Below are positions 32,076 through 34,439 of a stretch of 34,439 nt of DNA, piece after piece. The DNA lies in the NCBI GenBank assembly GCA_016650365.1, contig JAENVV010000005.1, positions 1 through 34,439 on the forward strand, read 5' to 3'. How positions within the stretch are numbered: position 1 is the first letter of the stretch; the number at the start of each line of letters is the position of its first letter. The position numbers and the translations under genes are program-made. Below the pieces are notes generated by a model. The model saw nothing but the letters and a program-made list of their open reading frames with translations, was not told the origin of the DNA and did not search any database. Source of the stretch: Acidimicrobiia bacterium (lineage in GTDB: Bacteria > Actinomycetota > Acidimicrobiia > Spongiisociales > JAENVV01).

Positions 32076-33224
32076 ATGTTTGAATTGAAAACGGACCTCA
32101 TCGAGGCAGCCACAGCACTGCGTCGGGCCATACATCACAATCCCGAACTCGGATATCAGGAAACGGAAACGACCGATGCGGTCGCGACGGCTCTCGATGT
32201 ACCGGGGATCACCCTCACCCGTCGCACCGGGACCGGTCTCATCGCCGACGTGGGGTCGGCTGGCAAGAGAGTCGCTTTTCGAGCCGACCTCGATGCCCTA
32301 CCAATCCACGAACTTACCGATGTGGCGTTCGCTTCGAAAACCCCAGGCGTCATGCATGCCTGCGGGCATGACGCCCACACGGCCATTGGTGTAACGATCG
32401 CCAAGCATCTCGCCAGGATGGAACTCCCCGGCCGGGTCCGGTTCATCTTCCAGCCTGCCGAGGAAAGTTTCCCGGGGGGAGCCCAGCTACTCGTGAACGA
32501 AGACATTCTCGACGATGTCTCTGCAATCCTCGCTTTCCATGTCGACCCTTCGCTTGAAGTCGGCAAGGTCGGTCTCAAGGCTGGTGCGATCACCAGTTCC
32601 TCCGACCGTTTCGAGATCATGTTGTCCGGTCCTGGCGGCCACACGGCCCGGCCTCACGAAACCGTCGACCTCCTCCACGCCGCCGGTCGGATGCTCACCG
32701 ACTTACCTGCCCAATTCGCCAGGAGCATCGACGCTCGCATCCCGGTCGCCATGGTGTTCGGCCAGATCGCCGGCGGTTCGGCCGACAACGTCATTCCCAC
32801 AGAAGTCCGGATGTCAGGGACCTGCCGGGTGCTTGATGAGCCCACCTGGCAGAGTATCCCCGAACGTCTTGAGCGCCTCGTTCAGGCAATCGTCTCTCCG
32901 ACCGGCGCTATCGCCAAGCTGACGTACAGTCGAGGGATCGCGCCGGTCGTGAATGACCCGGCCACACTGGCCACCGCCGGGGCGGCCATCGAGGGCGAAC
33001 TCGGCGCCGGGTCGACGGTGGGCACCGACGCGTCCATGGGAGCTGAAGACTTCTCCAGTTACCTACAGATGATCCCGGGAGCACTGCTCCGACTCGGTGC
33101 TTGGGACGGCGTATCGGTAAAGACTGCCTTGCATTCGGCCTTCTTCACGATCGATGAGCGGGCGATCGAAACCGGCGTACGGGCCGGGGCCGCCTCGTTG
33201 CTGGCTCTTCTCTCGGCCGAATGA
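32076..33224 (+). CDS. M20 family amidohydrolase (carboxypeptidase-like)
   Basis: This 382-residue dinuclear metal hydrolase of the M20D/amidohydrolase group removes acyl groups from N-acyl amino acids or related amides (hippurate-, IAA-amino acid- or N-acetyl-diaminopimelate-type). It shows H-N-P-E-L-G-Y at the N-terminus, A-F-R-A-D-L-D-A-L-P, the metal site H-A-C-G-H-D-A-H-T, the Glu pair in P-A-E-E-S, F-H-V-D-P, the dimer-domain histidine in G-P-G-G-H-T-A-R-P, and M-G-A-E-D-F near the end. The exact substrate is not readable. I prefer ATG 32076 over TTG 32067 because of AGGA about 9 bases upstream. Confidence 0.93.
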   Translation: MFELKTDLIEAATALRRAIHHNPELGYQETETTDAVATALDVPGITLTRRTGTGLIADVGSAGKRVAFRADLDALPIHELTDVAFASKTPGVMHACGHDAHTAIGVTIAKHLARMELPGRVRFIFQPAEESFPGGAQLLVNEDILDDVSAILAFHVDPSLEVGKVGLKAGAITSSSDRFEIMLSGPGGHTARPHETVDLLHAAGRMLTDLPAQFARSIDARIPVAMVFGQIAGGSADNVIPTEVRMSGTCRVLDEPTWQSIPERLERLVQAIVSPTGAIAKLTYSRGIAPVVNDPATLATAGAAIEGELGAGSTVGTDASMGAEDFSSYLQMIPGALLRLGAWDGVSVKTALHSAFFTIDERAIETGVRAGAASLLALLSAE

Positions 33225-33306
33225 CCATCTAGTCACTCCCAACCGACCTGGCGGGTTCCAATCCGGAAACGGCGAACGGTGGATTGGTCAAGGCAGCGCC
33301 GGTGCC

Positions 33307-33618
33307 ATGGCCGTTTGGCTGACACTCCAGACAAGTACCAACACCAACGGCTCAGATGGCCTGGAGACGACTACGACCATTAGCCCGACTGACTCCTACT
33401 ACGAGGGCGGCCAAACCAGCATCGATCTGTTGTTTTCTGACGACCTGGTGAATTGGTCGGTCATTGATTTGAACGAGTTCTTGGGGTCGGTCGCAACCGA
33501 CAGCGATCTATGGCTGAACCAGATCTCCGTGAGCGATACAACCATCTACTTCACGGTGAGCGGGTACAACCAGGACTCCAACGAAACGTACGCAGCCGCG
33601 GTGGTTGGCAGGCGGTAG
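33307..33618 (+). CDS. Short hypothetical protein, probable 3' fragment of a secreted-protein gene
   Basis: The 103-residue frame reads like the C-terminal part of a larger extracellular protein: Thr/Ser/Asp/Asn-rich, with Y-Y-E-G-G-Q-T-S-I-D-L-L-F-S and D-L-V-N-W-S-V-I-D-L, then W-L-N-Q-I-S-V and an A-A-V-V-G-R-R end, suggesting beta strands. There is no signal peptide and no good ribosome site. Upstream the frame only continues into antisense-quality sequence over the end of the M20 gene, so a 5' part seems lost. It is likely a gene remnant, though a small orphan gene is possible. Confidence 0.35.
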   Translation: MAVWLTLQTSTNTNGSDGLETTTTISPTDSYYEGGQTSIDLLFSDDLVNWSVIDLNEFLGSVATDSDLWLNQISVSDTTIYFTVSGYNQDSNETYAAAVVGRR

Positions 33619-33668
33619 CCACACACAAGGTGGTGCTCGCCTGCGATGGGGCGGGCACCGGCTGCCCG

Positions 33669-34202
33669 TTAGGGGATCGCCGCCATCACCTCGTCGAGAT
33701 CGGCATGATCGCCGGCGTGGTCCTCGAAGTCGGCATACAACAGTCCATCGCCCGGTCCGATCACCAGGGTGGCACCCAGCTGGAATGGCCGGCGACCGCT
33801 CTTGCGTTGGCGATGGCCGGCCGCCAGGCTACGCGCCCCGGCCGCCAGGGCGGACGGCTTGGCGATGGAAGCCAATCCGAGCCGCCCGGTTCCGACGAGT
33901 TCGGCAGCCAACCCATCTTCGTCGAGTAGGACGTCGAAGGGCACGCGCTCATCTTCGATAAACGACTGGGCGTAGCGCTTGCCACCGGTTCCGATGGCGA
34001 CCACGGTCGCCCCTGTCGCGGTGATCTCCTCATATCTGTCGCGGACCTGACCGGCCCGCTCGCGGCACGTCAGTCAGCCAAAGTGCCTGAGGAACAGCAC
34101 GATGGCAGGCGCTTCAGCCCACCGGTCGCCGAGGCGATGCTCGCCACCCTCGGGGTCGATCAACACCTGATCGGCTAGCTCACCGACGTCGAACGATCTC
34201 AT
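33669..34202 (-). CDS. Peroxiredoxin-like (AhpC/TSA, PRX-like2/SelL-type) selenoprotein, Sec at UGA codon 43
   Basis: The 177-codon frame begins with ATG 34202 and contains a single in-frame UGA (34074-34076). Translated through it, the protein reads V-L-F-L-R-H-F-G-Sec-L-T-C-R-E, which is the F-G-C-x-x-C-R active-site region of the thioredoxin-fold PRX-like2 (FAM213/AhpC-TSA_2) family with the first Cys replaced by Sec (U43-x-x-C46). The rest fits the fold: V-V-A-I-G-T-G, F-I-E-D-E-R-V-P-F-D-V-L-L-D-E-D-G and a C-terminal G-D-G-L-L-Y-A-D. A gene caller would see only the 3' piece from GTG 34004. Its ATG overlaps the stop of the preceding lipoprotein gene by 4 bases. It probably acts as a thiol peroxidase or oxidoreductase. 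Confidence 0.85.
34047..34076 (-). promoter_or_regulatory. Candidate SECIS hairpin after the UGA of the peroxiredoxin-like gene
   Basis: Directly after the UGA (34074-34076), CTGAC (34069-34073) can pair with GTCAG (34047-34051). Inside it, GCC (34064-34066) can pair with GGC (34054-34056), leaving a 7-base loop and a small internal loop; CCG/CGG pairing with a CGAG loop is an alternative. The stem is weaker than the one in selD, but its place fits a bacterial SECIS. Confidence 0.5.
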
Positions 34203-34439
34203 GGCCCGAACGATTCCATAGGAGTCACGTTATCTTCGTCTGGCAAGTCGATGACGACGTTCTCGTCGTAATCGAACAGGTCATATTGCATCGACAAAAC
34301 TCCCGCCGCGCTGACTTCCTCATACGAGATCGCATATCGATAGATCCAGTTATCACCGGTGATCCAGACATCCATCGGCAGCTGCTCGATCCCTGAAGCT
34401 CGCAGCTCCTCCACCGTAACTCCACCACCTAGGTCCCCA
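34199..34439 (-). CDS. LppX/LprG-like lipoprotein, C-terminal part
   Basis: Only the last 79 codons are in the window; the frame is open to the right edge and no start is needed inside. The text G-G-G-V-T-V-E-E-L-R-A-S-G-I, then L-P-M-D-V-W-I-T-G-D-N-W-I-Y-R-Y, then a strand ending Y-D-L-F-D-Y-D, resembles the C-terminus of LppX/LprAFG-type (DUF1396) lipoproteins of actinobacteria, which bind lipids outside the membrane. The stop overlaps the peroxiredoxin-like ATG (ATGA), implying one transcript and coupled translation. The call is moderate because the signal region is outside. Confidence 0.55.
   Translation of the reverse strand, partial: GDLGGGVTVEELRASGIEQLPMDVWITGDNWIYRYAISYEEVSAAGVLSMQYDLFDYDENVVIDLPDEDNVTPMESFGP

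Noticed and set aside
33669-34004. Peroxiredoxin-like gene as a frameshifted or truncated pseudogene
   Set aside because: Both halves are in the same frame with only one UGA between them, and the UGA replaces the active-site Cys. That is the pattern of selenocysteine rather than decay, and selD in the window also has a Sec-type UGA.

Overview
This window is GC-rich, densely packed bacterial DNA. Several features point to an actinobacterium: an F420-type luciferase-like oxidoreductase, DUF1023 and DUF1684 proteins, a protein built from DivIVA-type repeats, an actinobacterial-style caa3 oxidase cluster, an LppX/LprG-like lipoprotein, and many GTG or TTG starts. The mix fits Acidimicrobiia or a close relative best, but that placement is an inference. 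I see no rRNA, tRNA, CRISPR array, insertion sequence or prophage; this looks like ordinary chromosome.

Layout. Positions 1-4.4 kb (+): 3' end of 6-phosphogluconate dehydrogenase, an M1 aminopeptidase and an F420-type oxidoreductase. 4.5-9.0 kb (-): tandem universal stress protein, CaCA cation antiporter, a DAHP synthase-like/chorismate mutase fusion and an Lgt-like membrane protein. 9.0-15.6 kb: respiratory block with ctaB (-), a glutaredoxin (+) and ctaC-D-E-F-G (+), an almost gapless caa3 oxidase operon. 15.7-20.4 kb (-): envelope cluster of a DUF1023 hydrolase, a lipoprotein, a large membrane protein and two further membrane proteins. 20.5-24.0 kb: DUF1684 protein (+), then a minus-strand operon read as DivIVA-repeat protein, selD, 2Fe-2S ferredoxin, alpha/beta hydrolase. 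24.1-28.2 kb: greA and mgtE (+), then a REC-GGDEF-HD-GYP protein and a lipoprotein (-). 28.3-33.6 kb: M23 peptidase (+), class IV aminotransferase and NAD+ synthetase (-), M20 amidohydrolase (+) and a probable gene fragment. 33.7-34.4 kb (-): a lipoprotein 3' end coupled to a peroxiredoxin-like gene.

Main discovery. Two genes contain an in-frame UGA that is best read as selenocysteine. selD (22350-23393) begins 44 bp upstream of where a naive ORF would start, and its active site reads G-Sec-A-C-K, with a perfect 8-bp hairpin just after the UGA. The peroxiredoxin-like gene (33669-34202) has a UGA exactly at the first position of the family's CxxC motif (F-G-Sec-L-T-C-R-E), again followed by a possible hairpin. 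A conventional gene caller would truncate both. Together they suggest that the organism makes selenophosphate and uses it in a redox selenoprotein; selA, selB and tRNA-Sec are not in this window.

Second discovery. The DAHP synthase-like/chorismate mutase fusion at 6854-7894 lacks the catalytic Lys and Arg of the KPRTS motif and other active-site residues in its synthase domain, while the mutase domain keeps most of its catalytic set. The first domain may therefore be a non-catalytic or repurposed partner.
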